A stretch of DNA of 33,555 bases from contig CALLGK010000188.1 of the NCBI GenBank assembly GCA_938009905.1, forward strand, positions 1 to 33,555, given 5' to 3'. Both the position numbers and the translations under genes were made by a program. Each line of letters starts with the position of its first letter. The stretch's first letter is position 1. The notes under the pieces are model-generated. The model searched no databases. It had not been told where the DNA came from and was given only the letters and a program-made list of their open reading frames with translations. Shown here piece by piece: positions 7,091 through 15,040 of this stretch. The stretch comes from an uncultured Acidimicrobiales bacterium (GTDB taxonomy: Bacteria; Actinomycetota; Acidimicrobiia; Acidimicrobiales; SZUA-35).

Positions 7091-8806
7091 ATGCGTAGGC
7101 TTCGAGTTGCTGCCTGTCAGATCAACACCGTCATGGGCGATATCGATGGCAACGTCGCCAAGGTGTTTGACGTGCTCGAGGAGCTCGAGACGCAAGACGT
7201 CGATGTGGCTGTCTTCCCCGAGCTCACGGTCTGCGGCTACCCGCCAGAAGACCTGGTGCTGAAGCCAGGCTTTGTGCAGGACTGTGCCGATGCCGTCACC
7301 AAGATCGCCGCCCGGACCGGCGATACCGCGGTGGTGATCGGTTCGGTAGTGGGCGACCGCGATCTGTTCAACGCCGCGATGCTCTGCGTCAACGGCGAGG
7401 TAGTGCTGACCCACCACAAGCGGCTGTTGCCGAACTATGCCGTGTTCGACGAACGGCGCTACTTCACCACCGGCACGCTCCCTCTCGAATTGGTCGAGAT
7501 CAAAGGCGTGAAGGTCGGTATTGCCATCTGCGAAGACGTGTGGAGCCCAACCGGACCGATGCATGAGCTGGCCGCCGGCGGCGCCGAGGTCGTGCTCGTG
7601 CCAAATGGCAGCCCGTATCGAGAGGGCAAAGCGCTTGGTCGCGACGTGATGATCAGCTCTCGGGCCGCAGACAGCTCGTGCGCGATGGTCTACGTCAACC
7701 AGGTCGGTGGCCAAGACGAACTGGTCTTCGACGGCGGCTCGACCATCTTCGATCACGCGGGCACGCTCGTGGCCCGAGCCCCGCTGTTCACCGAGCATGT
7801 GTTGCTTGCCGACCTGAACGTGCGGGCCACCTATCGCAAGCGTCGGCTCGACCCGAGGGGTCAAGAGCTACCAACGCCACCGCTGCCGGTCACGGTTGTG
7901 AGCGATGAGGAAGCCATCTCGGGTCCTCCGATTGAGGCAGAGATCGCGCCCCACCTCGACCGGCACGAAGAGATCTGGACCGCGCTGGTGCTGGGCACCC
8001 GCGACTACGTCCAGAAGAACGGCTTCAGCCAAGTAGGTGTTGCGCTCTCTGGTGGTATCGACTCGTCGATCGTCGTGGCTCTGGCCGCCGACGCTCTCGG
8101 CCCCGAAAACGTCCACGCCGTCCTGATGCCATCCCGCTACTCGAGCGATCACTCCGTGTCTGATTCGGTCAAGCTGTGCGAAGCCCTTGGGGTCGATCAC
8201 CGCACCATTCCGATTGAGCCAGGACACCAAGCCTTTCTCGACATGCTGGCTCCCAGCTTCGAGGGTCGTGAGGAAGACACCACTGAAGAGAACCTGCAGA
8301 GCCGAATTCGCGGCGTGATGATGATGGGCCTGTCCAACAAACTGGGCTGGCTCATCCTGACCACGGGCAACAAGAGCGAGGTCTCGGTCGGCTACTCAAC
8401 CCTGTATGGCGACACGGCCGGTGGCTATGCGGTGATCAAAGACGTTTGGAAGACCGACGTCTACGACCTCTGTCGCTGGCGAAACGATACGGCGGGCAAA
8501 GAGATCATTCCCGAGCACGTCATCACCAAACCGCCGTCGGCTGAGCTGCGTCCCGATCAGCGCGACGATCAGAGCTTGCCGCCCTATCCCGTGCTCGATG
8601 CGGTGCTGCGGGGCTATGTCGAGGAAGACCTCACGGCGACCGAGCTGATTGCGGCCGGTCACGACGAGGCCATTGTTCGCCGCATCGTTCGCCTGGTCGA
8701 CATCGCCGAATACAAGCGCCGCCAGAGCCCGCCCGGAATTCGCGTGAGCGGGAAGGCCTTCGGCCGCGACCGGCGAGTGCCGATCACGAACCGTTATCGG
8801 GGCTAG
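7091..8806 (+). CDS. nadE: Glutamine-dependent NAD(+) synthetase
   Basis: This 571-residue two-domain enzyme converts deamido-NAD to NAD with ATP, using ammonia released from glutamine. Residues 1-270 form a nitrilase-type glutaminase with the triad Glu44 (FPELTVCGY), Lys110 (HHKRLLPNY) and Cys147 (AICEDVW). Residues about 290-571 are the synthetase, with the PP-loop SGGIDSS at 320-326, TTGNKSEVSVGYSTLYGD, and the C-terminal KPPSAELRPDQRDDQSLPPY. I chose ATG 7091 because the family begins at MRRLRVAACQIN and a TACAAT -10 box lies 6 bases upstream. The 13 codons available further upstream are not family-like. It is the last step of NAD synthesis and a user of glutamine made by its neighbours. 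Confidence 0.96.
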   Translation: MRRLRVAACQINTVMGDIDGNVAKVFDVLEELETQDVDVAVFPELTVCGYPPEDLVLKPGFVQDCADAVTKIAARTGDTAVVIGSVVGDRDLFNAAMLCVNGEVVLTHHKRLLPNYAVFDERRYFTTGTLPLELVEIKGVKVGIAICEDVWSPTGPMHELAAGGAEVVLVPNGSPYREGKALGRDVMISSRAADSSCAMVYVNQVGGQDELVFDGGSTIFDHAGTLVARAPLFTEHVLLADLNVRATYRKRRLDPRGQELPTPPLPVTVVSDEEAISGPPIEAEIAPHLDRHEEIWTALVLGTRDYVQKNGFSQVGVALSGGIDSSIVVALAADALGPENVHAVLMPSRYSSDHSVSDSVKLCEALGVDHRTIPIEPGHQAFLDMLAPSFEGREEDTTEENLQSRIRGVMMMGLSNKLGWLILTTGNKSEVSVGYSTLYGDTAGGYAVIKDVWKTDVYDLCRWRNDTAGKEIIPEHVITKPPSAELRPDQRDDQSLPPYPVLDAVLRGYVEEDLTATELIAAGHDEAIVRRIVRLVDIAEYKRRQSPPGIRVSGKAFGRDRRVPITNRYRG

Positions 8807-8814
8807 CGCTCGGT

Positions 8815-8820
8815 TACCCT
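8815..8820 (+). promoter_or_regulatory. -10 box of the small acidic membrane protein gene
   Basis: TACCCT is followed by 6 bases and ATG 8827, the same TANNNT-N6-ATG layout as nadE. There is no ribosome-binding site, which suggests a leaderless transcript. Confidence 0.4.
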
Positions 8821-8826
8821 CAAGCC

Positions 8827-9021
8827 ATGGCTGCAAAACCACCGCCGGAAGAAGTGCACACCGTCAAGGGTGCCGTGATTGGTCTGATCTTCGCCGTTGT
8901 CGTGCTGCTCGGTCTGGCCGGAGCGGCTGCTGCCTCCTATGACGCCGACAGCGGCGATCACAAGGGCGAGTACGACGACGATCACGGTGATGACGATGAT
9001 GGTGACGACGACCACGAGTAG
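8827..9021 (+). CDS. Small single-pass membrane protein with Asp/His-rich tail
   Basis: This is a 64-residue unknown. Residues 1-13 are polar, residues 14-36 form one strong transmembrane segment (VKGAVIGLIFAVVVLLGLAG and following alanines), and residues 38-64 are almost only Asp, Glu, His, Gly and Lys. The tail has an Asp/Glu-to-His pattern (DYDDDHGDDDDGDDDHE-like) that could bind divalent metal, which is inference. The orientation of the tail is not certain. It is only 20 bp after nadE but seems to have its own -10 box. The opposite strand also encodes a hydrophobic frame, but only because Asp codons read as Val/Ile there. Confidence 0.6.
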   Translation: MAAKPPPEEVHTVKGAVIGLIFAVVVLLGLAGAAAASYDADSGDHKGEYDDDHGDDDDGDDDHE

Positions 9022-9115
9022 CCCTCGCTTCTCGTGATTTGAGGCCCGCGACAACCGGGGCCACGAACACGCGATCACGCATTGAGAGCACATCGCTGCA
9101 GAGCGTGAAAAATCT

Positions 9116-9137
9116 GGGTGGATGAACCCGTCCACCC
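9116..9137. repeat. Inverted repeat upstream of the VanY-like gene
   Basis: GGGTGGA (9116-9122) and TCCACCC (9131-9137) are perfect 7-bp arms around 8 bases. It sits 13 bp upstream of a TACACT -10-like box (9151-9156), so it could be an operator. There is no T-run. Only one copy is seen. Confidence 0.4.
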
Positions 9138-9179
9138 GCCACCGTCCGCCTACACTCTGCGTGCGGGCCGGTGACCACC

Positions 9180-10445
9180 ATGCGTAGTTTCGTGATCTCT
9201 GGAAGTGATGAGCGGACAGGTACCCGCTCGTCGAGCCGGCGCCCGGCTTTTGGCCGCAATCGTTCGGCCATCTTCCTGGTTCTTTGTTTTCTTGTTGCCA
9301 GCCTCGGGTTTCCGAGCGATGCCCAAACCAACGACGAGATCGAAGACATTCGAGAAGAACGGCGTCGAGCCCAAGCCCAGCAAGTCGCCCAAGCCGGCGA
9401 AGTTGACGCCGCGAACGCCGAACTGACTGAGCTCACGCTTGCGCTTGAGATCCTGCAGGGGAACGTGGTTGGCAAAGAGGGTGAGCTGGCGAACGCCCGC
9501 TTGCAGCTTGATCAAGCCAACATCGAGCTCGCCGCCGCCAACGAAGCGGTGATTGCCAAGGAAGCGGAAATCATCGAGCTGCGTGACCAGATGGCAGCCC
9601 GCGCCATCACCTCGTTCGTGAATCAAGACGACGGCGGATCAGTGTTCGTACAGACGGCCGACCCGACGCAGGCCGCCCGCATGCAGGTGCTGGTCGAAGA
9701 GGTCACCCAAACCGACATCGACGTTGGTGAAGACCTTCGAGCTGCTGAGGAAGACCTTGCGGTTGAACGGGGTCGGGCAAGTAACGCAGCCACCGAGGCT
9801 GAGCGGCTCGAAGGCGAGATTGCCGCTCAGCTTGTCGAGCTCGAAGAAGCTCGTGATCTGCAGAACGAGTTGACGCTCGAAGCCGAGCTCCGTCTGGAGC
9901 ACATGCTCGTCGAGCTCGCGGCCATCGAAGAGCTCGACGCCGAGCTGGCTGGCAAGGAATCAGCCGCCCTCGAAGAGCTCGCCAAAGAACTTGCCCGTGA
10001 GCGGTCCAACAGCGGCGGCCGCACGCCAACCGAGACCATTCCGATTCCCCCGAACTCTGAGATCGTCAGTGCGAATGGGTTCTGGGTTCACCAGTCGATT
10101 GCCACCAGCGTTGAAGCGATGACGCTTGCGGCCGAGGCCGACGGCGTCAACCTTGGTGGTGGCGGTTGGCGTGATAGTCAGCGCCAGATCGAGCTTCGCA
10201 AGAAGCACTGCGGCACAAGCGACTATGCGATCTACGAGATGCCATCGAGCCAGTGCAGCCCGCCGACGGCCCGCCCCGGTGCGTCGATGCACGAGCGAGG
10301 TCTTGCCCTCGACTTCACGTGCGACGGTGCGCTCATCGGCCGGCGCGACAACCACTGCTATCGCTGGCTGGCCCAACACGCAGAGTCCTACGGTTTCTTC
10401 AACCTCCCGAGCGAGCCCTGGCACTGGTCGATCAACGGCCGCTGA
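9180..10445 (+). CDS. Secreted coiled-coil protein with C-terminal VanY-like D,D/L,D-carboxypeptidase domain
   Basis: This 421-residue protein begins with a signal sequence (hydrophobic stretch about 29-43, likely cleavage after the DAQ at about 48). A long coiled coil follows (about 50-265, rich in Glu, Ala and Leu, EDIREERRRAQ and similar), like FtsX-linked cell-wall hydrolases. The C-terminal domain (about 300-421) carries the VanY/DD-peptidase zinc motifs: SMHERGLALDF with His371 and Asp378, and EPWHW with Glu412 and His415. It should trim peptidoglycan stem peptides outside the cell, with the coiled coil perhaps controlling activity. I chose ATG 9180, with GGTGA at 9170-9174. GTG 9171 in the same frame is the alternative. 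Confidence 0.85.
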   Translation: MRSFVISGSDERTGTRSSSRRPAFGRNRSAIFLVLCFLVASLGFPSDAQTNDEIEDIREERRRAQAQQVAQAGEVDAANAELTELTLALEILQGNVVGKEGELANARLQLDQANIELAAANEAVIAKEAEIIELRDQMAARAITSFVNQDDGGSVFVQTADPTQAARMQVLVEEVTQTDIDVGEDLRAAEEDLAVERGRASNAATEAERLEGEIAAQLVELEEARDLQNELTLEAELRLEHMLVELAAIEELDAELAGKESAALEELAKELARERSNSGGRTPTETIPIPPNSEIVSANGFWVHQSIATSVEAMTLAAEADGVNLGGGGWRDSQRQIELRKKHCGTSDYAIYEMPSSQCSPPTARPGASMHERGLALDFTCDGALIGRRDNHCYRWLAQHAESYGFFNLPSEPWHWSINGR

Positions 10446-10508
10446 TCGTCGGTCATCCCTGTCAGGCGAAGAGGCTCACCCGCTTGGTTGTCGGTTGGAG
10501 GCCTGTTG

Positions 10509-10514
10509 TAAGGT
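10509..10514 (+). promoter_or_regulatory. Possible -10 box of the 10.55-kb gene pair
   Basis: TAAGGT lies 36 bases before ATG 10551, with TTGGTT at 10484-10489 as a weakly spaced (19 bp) -35 candidate. A GAAGGA ribosome-binding site lies just before the ATG, so this transcript would be leadered, unlike nadE. Confidence 0.35.
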
Positions 10515-10550
10515 CGGCGGCTCCAAGGTTTCCCTTTGTGAAGGACATTC

Positions 10551-11216
10551 ATGGCTGATCCATTCTCCCCTCGCACCCCGTTTGCTCCCTGGGATCGTCG
10601 GGAGCTTCCCGGGAAGTTCACCGTTGACGAAACGGCTCGCCGCGTTGGGAACTACAAGTGGATCGAGATGCGAATTTTCGAGCTCATGGGTGGCTGGGTA
10701 GCCACCGTGCCAGAGCTTGATGTGAAGCTGCGGCTCGGCACGCACTGCTACCACCACGCCTTCCACTCAGAGCTGTGGCACAAGCGTTTGCCAGAGCTGC
10801 GTGAGATGAACCCCGAGCGCCTCACCGTGCCGCCCAATCCCGAGATGGAAGCCTTTGTCGAGGCGCTTGGCGAGCCGGAAGATGCCAGCGACACCATCGA
10901 GAAGCTCGTCGGTATGTACCGCGTGCTGCTCCCACACCTCATCGCGGCCTACACGTATCACCTCAACAACACGTCGTCGATCACCGACTCGCCAACGATG
11001 CGGTCGATCAACTTCTGCTTGCAGGACGACATGGAAGAGTGGCGCGAGGGCGAGATGATCATTCAGTCGCTCATCACCAGCCCCGAAGATGCCGATCGGG
11101 CGGCCGCCCACCAAGCCAAGCTGACCAAGCTGATGATCGCTGCCGGCGGCGTCACCGGTCCGGGCTCTGTGGGTTCATTCGACATGGACGGCGACGACGA
11201 AGAAGCCTCGGCGTGA
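10551..11216 (+). CDS. Unknown helical protein, possibly ferritin-like
   Basis: This is a 221-residue protein of unknown function, mostly helical. Residues about 30-80 (KWIEMRIFELMGG through THCYHHAFHSELWHKRLPEL) are rich in Glu and His with spacing that could form a diiron site in a four-helix bundle. A second Glu-rich helix (DDMEEWREGEMIIQ) lies near 160-175. This ferritin-like reading is only a pattern impression. There is no signal peptide or membrane segment, and the C-terminus is acidic. A good ribosome-binding site (GAAGGA, 5 bases before ATG) sets the start. Its stop overlaps the next gene's GTG in GTGA, so the two are translationally coupled. Confidence 0.75.
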   Translation: MADPFSPRTPFAPWDRRELPGKFTVDETARRVGNYKWIEMRIFELMGGWVATVPELDVKLRLGTHCYHHAFHSELWHKRLPELREMNPERLTVPPNPEMEAFVEALGEPEDASDTIEKLVGMYRVLLPHLIAAYTYHLNNTSSITDSPTMRSINFCLQDDMEEWREGEMIIQSLITSPEDADRAAAHQAKLTKLMIAAGGVTGPGSVGSFDMDGDDEEASA

Positions 11217-11737
11217 CCGTCGTTCCAGAGACGTTCGAGCTCGTCGAATACGAGGCGTCTGAGATTCAAGCCGTCTTCGACGAGATGGTGAGCCGAGTCC
11301 CCGGCCTACCTGACGGATTCGACGCTCAGCTGCAGATCAACGAAGAACTCTCGACCGCTCGCGTCGCTGTGCAGTCGCTCGACCCTGTCGTGCTCGCGCT
11401 CGAATCGGGAGCACTCGAAAACACCAAGAAACCCCGCACGTTCGGCGTCGAGGCCAGCCAGAACGCTATGGGTCGGTTGCTCTTTGAGGTGGTCGATCGC
11501 CTGTCTGACGACTTCGGTGCCCCCGCCATCGACGACCCACCAGACCTCGCGCAGCGGGTGGCTTGGGATGCCTACTGCTTCGGCCGGGTGTCACGCATTG
11601 GGGTGCGGGTCTTCAAGCCCAAGCACATCTACAACTTCCGCAATCGGCACGGCTTCTCAGACGCCGCCGACGCAACGTTCGAAAAGATCTGGTCGGCCGA
11701 ATCGTTGACCTGGGCCCAAATCAACGAACTCTGCTAA
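11213..11737 (+). CDS. Unknown protein coupled to the upstream helical protein
   Basis: This 174-residue unknown starts at GTG 11213, which shares GTGA with the preceding stop. The frame is open far upstream, but that part overlaps the coupled gene and is not protein-like. The predicted protein is soluble and mixed alpha/beta: an acidic start (TVVPETFELVEYEASEIQAVFDEMVSRVPG), an INEELSTARVAV strand-helix, then KKPRTFGVEASQNAMGRLLFEVVDRLSDDFG and a C-terminal part with FNFRNRHGF-type aromatic residues. No family is recognised. Tight coupling suggests it acts with the 10.55-kb protein. It is followed by a family C repeat that can act as a terminator. Confidence 0.75.
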   Translation: MTVVPETFELVEYEASEIQAVFDEMVSRVPGLPDGFDAQLQINEELSTARVAVQSLDPVVLALESGALENTKKPRTFGVEASQNAMGRLLFEVVDRLSDDFGAPAIDDPPDLAQRVAWDAYCFGRVSRIGVRVFKPKHIYNFRNRHGFSDAADATFEKIWSAESLTWAQINELC

Positions 11738-11738
11738 T

Positions 11739-11798
11739 CCCGTTTTGGAGGCCGTAGACCACCTTTTGGTGCTCTACGGCCTCCAGAACGGGGTTTTT
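11739..11798 (+). repeat. Family C hairpin repeat, copy C1, with T-run (terminator-like)
   Basis: The arms at 11739-11757 and 11774-11792 are 19 bp, fully paired with one G-U. An inner CACC/GGTG stem is closed by TTTT, and TTTTT follows at 11794-11798. It lies exactly between convergent genes, so it may terminate the rightward transcript. Most of the element recurs at 29550-29604, which a plain terminator would not explain. Confidence 0.85.
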
Positions 11799-11820
11799 GT
11801 GAGGGGTGTTGGTGCCGGTG

Positions 11821-12162
11821 TTAGGCGAGGTCGTGCATGGTGACGGCTTCGTGCAGGTCGATGTTGGGCGGCTCGGTGAGCAGTCCGGTGCACGATGTAG
11901 CCATTTCGACCATGGTCGACGAGTCGAAGTGTGTCGCCTGATGCTCGCCTGACTCCCACTTCTGCACGATCAAGAACCGGCCAGGCGTGGTCATTGAGGC
12001 CACAAGGTCGACGTTTCGGCATCCCTCTTGGCTTCGGCAGAGCACGACGTACTTCGACAAAATGTCGAGCATGGCGTCTGGCGAATCGGTCTTGAACTCC
12101 ATCGTGACCATGATTGGTTCAATCTCGTCTGTTTCTTGATTGTTCTGGTCGTCTTCGCTCAA
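11821..12162 (-). CDS. Antibiotic biosynthesis monooxygenase (ABM) domain protein
   Basis: This 113-residue protein, from TTG 12162, has the small ferredoxin-like ABM fold: strand MVTMEFKTDSPDAMLDIL, the CRSQEGCRNVDLVASMTTPGRFLIVQKWES hairpin typical of the family, and the closing helix THFDSSTMVEMATSCTGLL. Members act as quinone-forming monooxygenases, haem-degrading enzymes or of unknown role. No catalytic set identifies this one. I chose TTG 12162 because AAGGA (12172-12176) lies 9 bases upstream on this strand. A TTG at 12207 would add 15 residues. The acidic N-terminal 20 residues precede the domain. It converges on the 11.2-kb gene. Confidence 0.78.
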   Translation of the reverse strand: MSEDDQNNQETDEIEPIMVTMEFKTDSPDAMLDILSKYVVLCRSQEGCRNVDLVASMTTPGRFLIVQKWESGEHQATHFDSSTMVEMATSCTGLLTEPPNIDLHEAVTMHDLA

Positions 12163-12299
12163 GGGAGGCGTTCCTTCTGCCGTTGAATTCACAAGAAGTT
12201 GGAGCAATTAGTGCATAACGTTGCTCAGGCCCCCGACTCCACAACGGCGCTCCCAAGCGTCACAATGGTGGAGGGACCCGCACAGCTAAGCAAAAACGG

Positions 12300-12412
12300 T
12301 GATCGGTCGGTACCCTGCGAAAGCAGAAACAAGCCGATCAAGTGAAGTATCGAGGGTTAACGGTAGGCGTTCGAGATCAGGGAAACCTGAGGCTCGCAAT
12401 GTTTGCACGAGA
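12300..12412 (+). promoter_or_regulatory. Structured leader with GAAA-capped hairpins before the sigma gene
   Basis: In the 288-bp gap before the sigma factor, TGATCGG (12300-12306) pairs with CCGATCA (12334-12340). They enclose a hairpin CTGC-GAAA-GCAG (12315-12326). A second hairpin TCAGG-GAAA-CCTGA (12377-12390) is flanked by CGAG (12372-12375) and CTCG (12393-12396). The same CTCG can instead pair with CGAG 12408-12411 to make a competing stem. Two GNRA-type caps and mutually exclusive pairings suggest a regulatory RNA. I do not recognise a known riboswitch class. No promoter is convincing. Confidence 0.5.
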
Positions 12413-12450
12413 CCCGTAGCGATCTATTCAACACAGAGAGGTTGAGATCC

Positions 12451-13386
<936 letters not shown>

Positions 13387-13397
13387 TCCCCCGCATC

Positions 13398-13434
13398 GGA
13401 CGGACCAACACTCACTTCGTTCGCTGATCCGTCC
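13398..13434 (+). repeat. Family D hairpin repeat, copy D1
   Basis: GGACGGACC (13398-13406) pairs with GATCCGTCC (13426-13434) with one wobble. The loop contains CTCACTTCGTTCGCT. The unit is followed directly by a similar one. It lies 12 bp after the sigma factor stop and may help end that transcript, though no T-run follows. Confidence 0.6.
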
Positions 13435-13440
13435 TCGCTC

Positions 13441-13475
13441 GGCGGCTAAATGCTCGCTGCGCTCGCTCAACCGCC
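13441..13475 (+). repeat. Family D hairpin repeat, copy D2
   Basis: GGCGGCT (13441-13447) pairs with AACCGCC (13469-13475). The loop CTCGCTGCGCTCGCTC matches the D1 loop pattern and the same CCTCG follows. D1 and D2 are direct repeats about 43 bp apart. TTTT follows 5 bases later in CCTCGTGTTTTGG, so D2 could be a terminator. Confidence 0.6.
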
Positions 13476-13510
13476 CTCGTGTTTTGGCGTTGGCTGGGTA
13501 CCGCAGGGTG

Positions 13511-13864
13511 CTACGTGGTGCTGAACAATGTCCATTCGGCATCGGTCCAGGCGGGCCGGAGCTGTTCAGTCATGAAGTCGACCGTCCACTGGACCATCTC
13601 AAACCACGGTAGTTCCGCGCTCATCATCTCGGTGAACGACAGTCCATCGAGGATCATGGCCGCGTCCTCGATGTCGAGATGGATCGTTCGGTCTGGGCCC
13701 TGCATGGTTTCCCACTCCTCGTGGGTCCACGTGTCCCATACCCGCTGCTCAAGCACGATCGCTCGCTCCGGATCTTCTGATCGAGCGTGATCGTCGAGGA
13801 TGCCTAGCGTTTCTCGAAGCGCAGCCCCTGCTTCGATGGGCAGCGTGATCTCGCGAGGAAGCAT
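13511..13864 (-). CDS. Unknown acidic small protein
   Basis: This is a 117-residue protein of unknown function, acidic and rich in Trp and Glu (WDTWTHEEWETMQ, WFEMVQWTVDFM, AWTDAEW). It has no signal peptide or membrane segment. Its ATG begins on the base next to the stop of the dioxygenase gene (TAG then ATG, no gap), so it is very likely translated from the same mRNA. The seven tryptophans and the predicted amphipathic helices suggest a small soluble binding or partner protein for the dioxygenase, but that is inference. Confidence 0.7.
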   Translation of the reverse strand: MLPREITLPIEAGAALRETLGILDDHARSEDPERAIVLEQRVWDTWTHEEWETMQGPDRTIHLDIEDAAMILDGLSFTEMMSAELPWFEMVQWTVDFMTEQLRPAWTDAEWTLFSTT

Positions 13865-15004
13865 CTAGCGGCCCGCTTGGTGTGTGAGCACGCGATGGCG
13901 GCTGTCGAACCGATCGCGGGCGACGTATGCACCGTGGAAGATGCGCGTACCGGTGAAGCCTGTTCTGCCGTGCAGCACCCGCCAGTTGTTGAACACGACG
14001 GCCTGGCCCGGCTGCAGCGTGACAACCAGTTGGTTGGCAGGGTCGACGACTCGCTCGTGGAGGGCGGCGTAGGCCTCATAGAACGCCGTCATCTCCTCGT
14101 GTTCGAGCCACATGGGCGAGCGGTCGTAGTTGTTGAAGCTGAGCTGGATGAGTCTGGTGCCGTCCATACGAAGCGCCGGACGGGTGGCCCGCAGTTCGAC
14201 ACCAGGCTCGATGTAGTGCGCCGGCACGGGCACGGACGACAGCGTGTCGACAACGTCGGGGTCGTGCCCCAGAAGTTCGTCAACGACGTGCAGACCATCC
14301 ACGAGCACGCTGGCTCCGCCGTCACCGGCCTGTTGCACGAAGTGCAGCAGTTGGAGGCCGGGTGCGTCGTGCACGTAGGTGCCGTCGGTGTGCGGCTCAA
14401 GGCCATCGTTTGAATACGCACAATCAGCGTGGTCGATCGACCCAGACTCAACGGTCCACATCTGGCCGTAGATCGTCTCGAGTGGGGGAGCGATGCTCCG
14501 AACGAGGCGCTCGGTTGCGGTGATGTCGCCAGGGATGCCAGAGACAATGGCGAAACCCCGGTTGTTGATCGTGTCGAGCCACGCCCCGACGAGCTTCTCG
14601 GCTGCTTCGTCGTCTGCCGTCAATGCATCGAAGCTGAACTCGACCTCGCTCAAGTCTGGAGTGCTGCCAGAACCGAAGCTTGCTGCGTTCCACGGCTGAC
14701 GAAGCGCCTGCGTGGTTTCACCTGTCACGGCTGCCAGTAGGGCGGTGCTGATCGTGGTGGTGATGGCGGGTGAGCCGTCCCACTCGATCGAGATGACGCC
14801 GTCGTTCAGTACGACCTCGGTGCTCGAGAGTTGGTCATCGATGGCGAACGTGTCGACCGTTCGTTGCGCAGTGTCTGGGTTGAACGCGTCGGCGCTTTGG
14901 TCGTGATCGCGAAGCCAGCGCCAGGTGAAGAACCGAGAGCGGCCTGAAGGGAACGTGACGTCGAGGCCTGCCGACGTTGGCGCCACATGGAAGTCAGACA
15001 CCAC
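13865..15004 (-). CDS. 2-oxoglutarate/Fe(II) dioxygenase of the gamma-butyrobetaine/trimethyllysine hydroxylase type
   Basis: This 379-residue protein (GTG start) has an N-terminal DUF971-like segment (residues 1-60, FFTWRWLRDHDQSADAFNP), as in gamma-butyrobetaine hydroxylase. The TauD/TfdA jelly-roll domain (about 120-375) follows. The iron ligands are visible: His205 and Asp207 in EPHTDGTY and His345 in NWRVLHGR, with a 2OG-binding arginine nearby (GTRIFHGAYV). These enzymes hydroxylate with O2 and 2-oxoglutarate. The carnitine-pathway substrate is suggested by the architecture but unproven, and no other carnitine gene is here. It is followed without gap by the small unknown gene. Confidence 0.85.
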   Translation of the reverse strand: MVSDFHVAPTSAGLDVTFPSGRSRFFTWRWLRDHDQSADAFNPDTAQRTVDTFAIDDQLSSTEVVLNDGVISIEWDGSPAITTTISTALLAAVTGETTQALRQPWNAASFGSGSTPDLSEVEFSFDALTADDEAAEKLVGAWLDTINNRGFAIVSGIPGDITATERLVRSIAPPLETIYGQMWTVESGSIDHADCAYSNDGLEPHTDGTYVHDAPGLQLLHFVQQAGDGGASVLVDGLHVVDELLGHDPDVVDTLSSVPVPAHYIEPGVELRATRPALRMDGTRLIQLSFNNYDRSPMWLEHEEMTAFYEAYAALHERVVDPANQLVVTLQPGQAVVFNNWRVLHGRTGFTGTRIFHGAYVARDRFDSRHRVLTHQAGR

Positions 15005-15040
15005 GCCATGATGCCTTCGCGGCCTTGCGGTTTGCGAGAT

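Noticed and set aside
6089-7864. Long open frame on the minus strand across glnII and nadE (591 codons)
   Set aside because: It is antisense to two genes with clear family motifs, it crosses the terminator between them, and its protein is low-complexity without recognisable domains. Long antisense frames are common in GC-rich coding DNA.
8803-9135. Hydrophobic minus-strand frame opposite the small acidic protein
   Set aside because: Its Val/Ile-rich middle is the reverse complement of Asp and His codons of the plus-strand tail. The plus-strand gene has a -10 box and a normal helix-plus-tail layout.
12403-12450. Longer TTG start of the sigma factor
   Set aside because: The extra 16 residues would begin inside the structured leader and lack a ribosome-binding site. 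TTG 12451 has GAGAGG at the correct distance.
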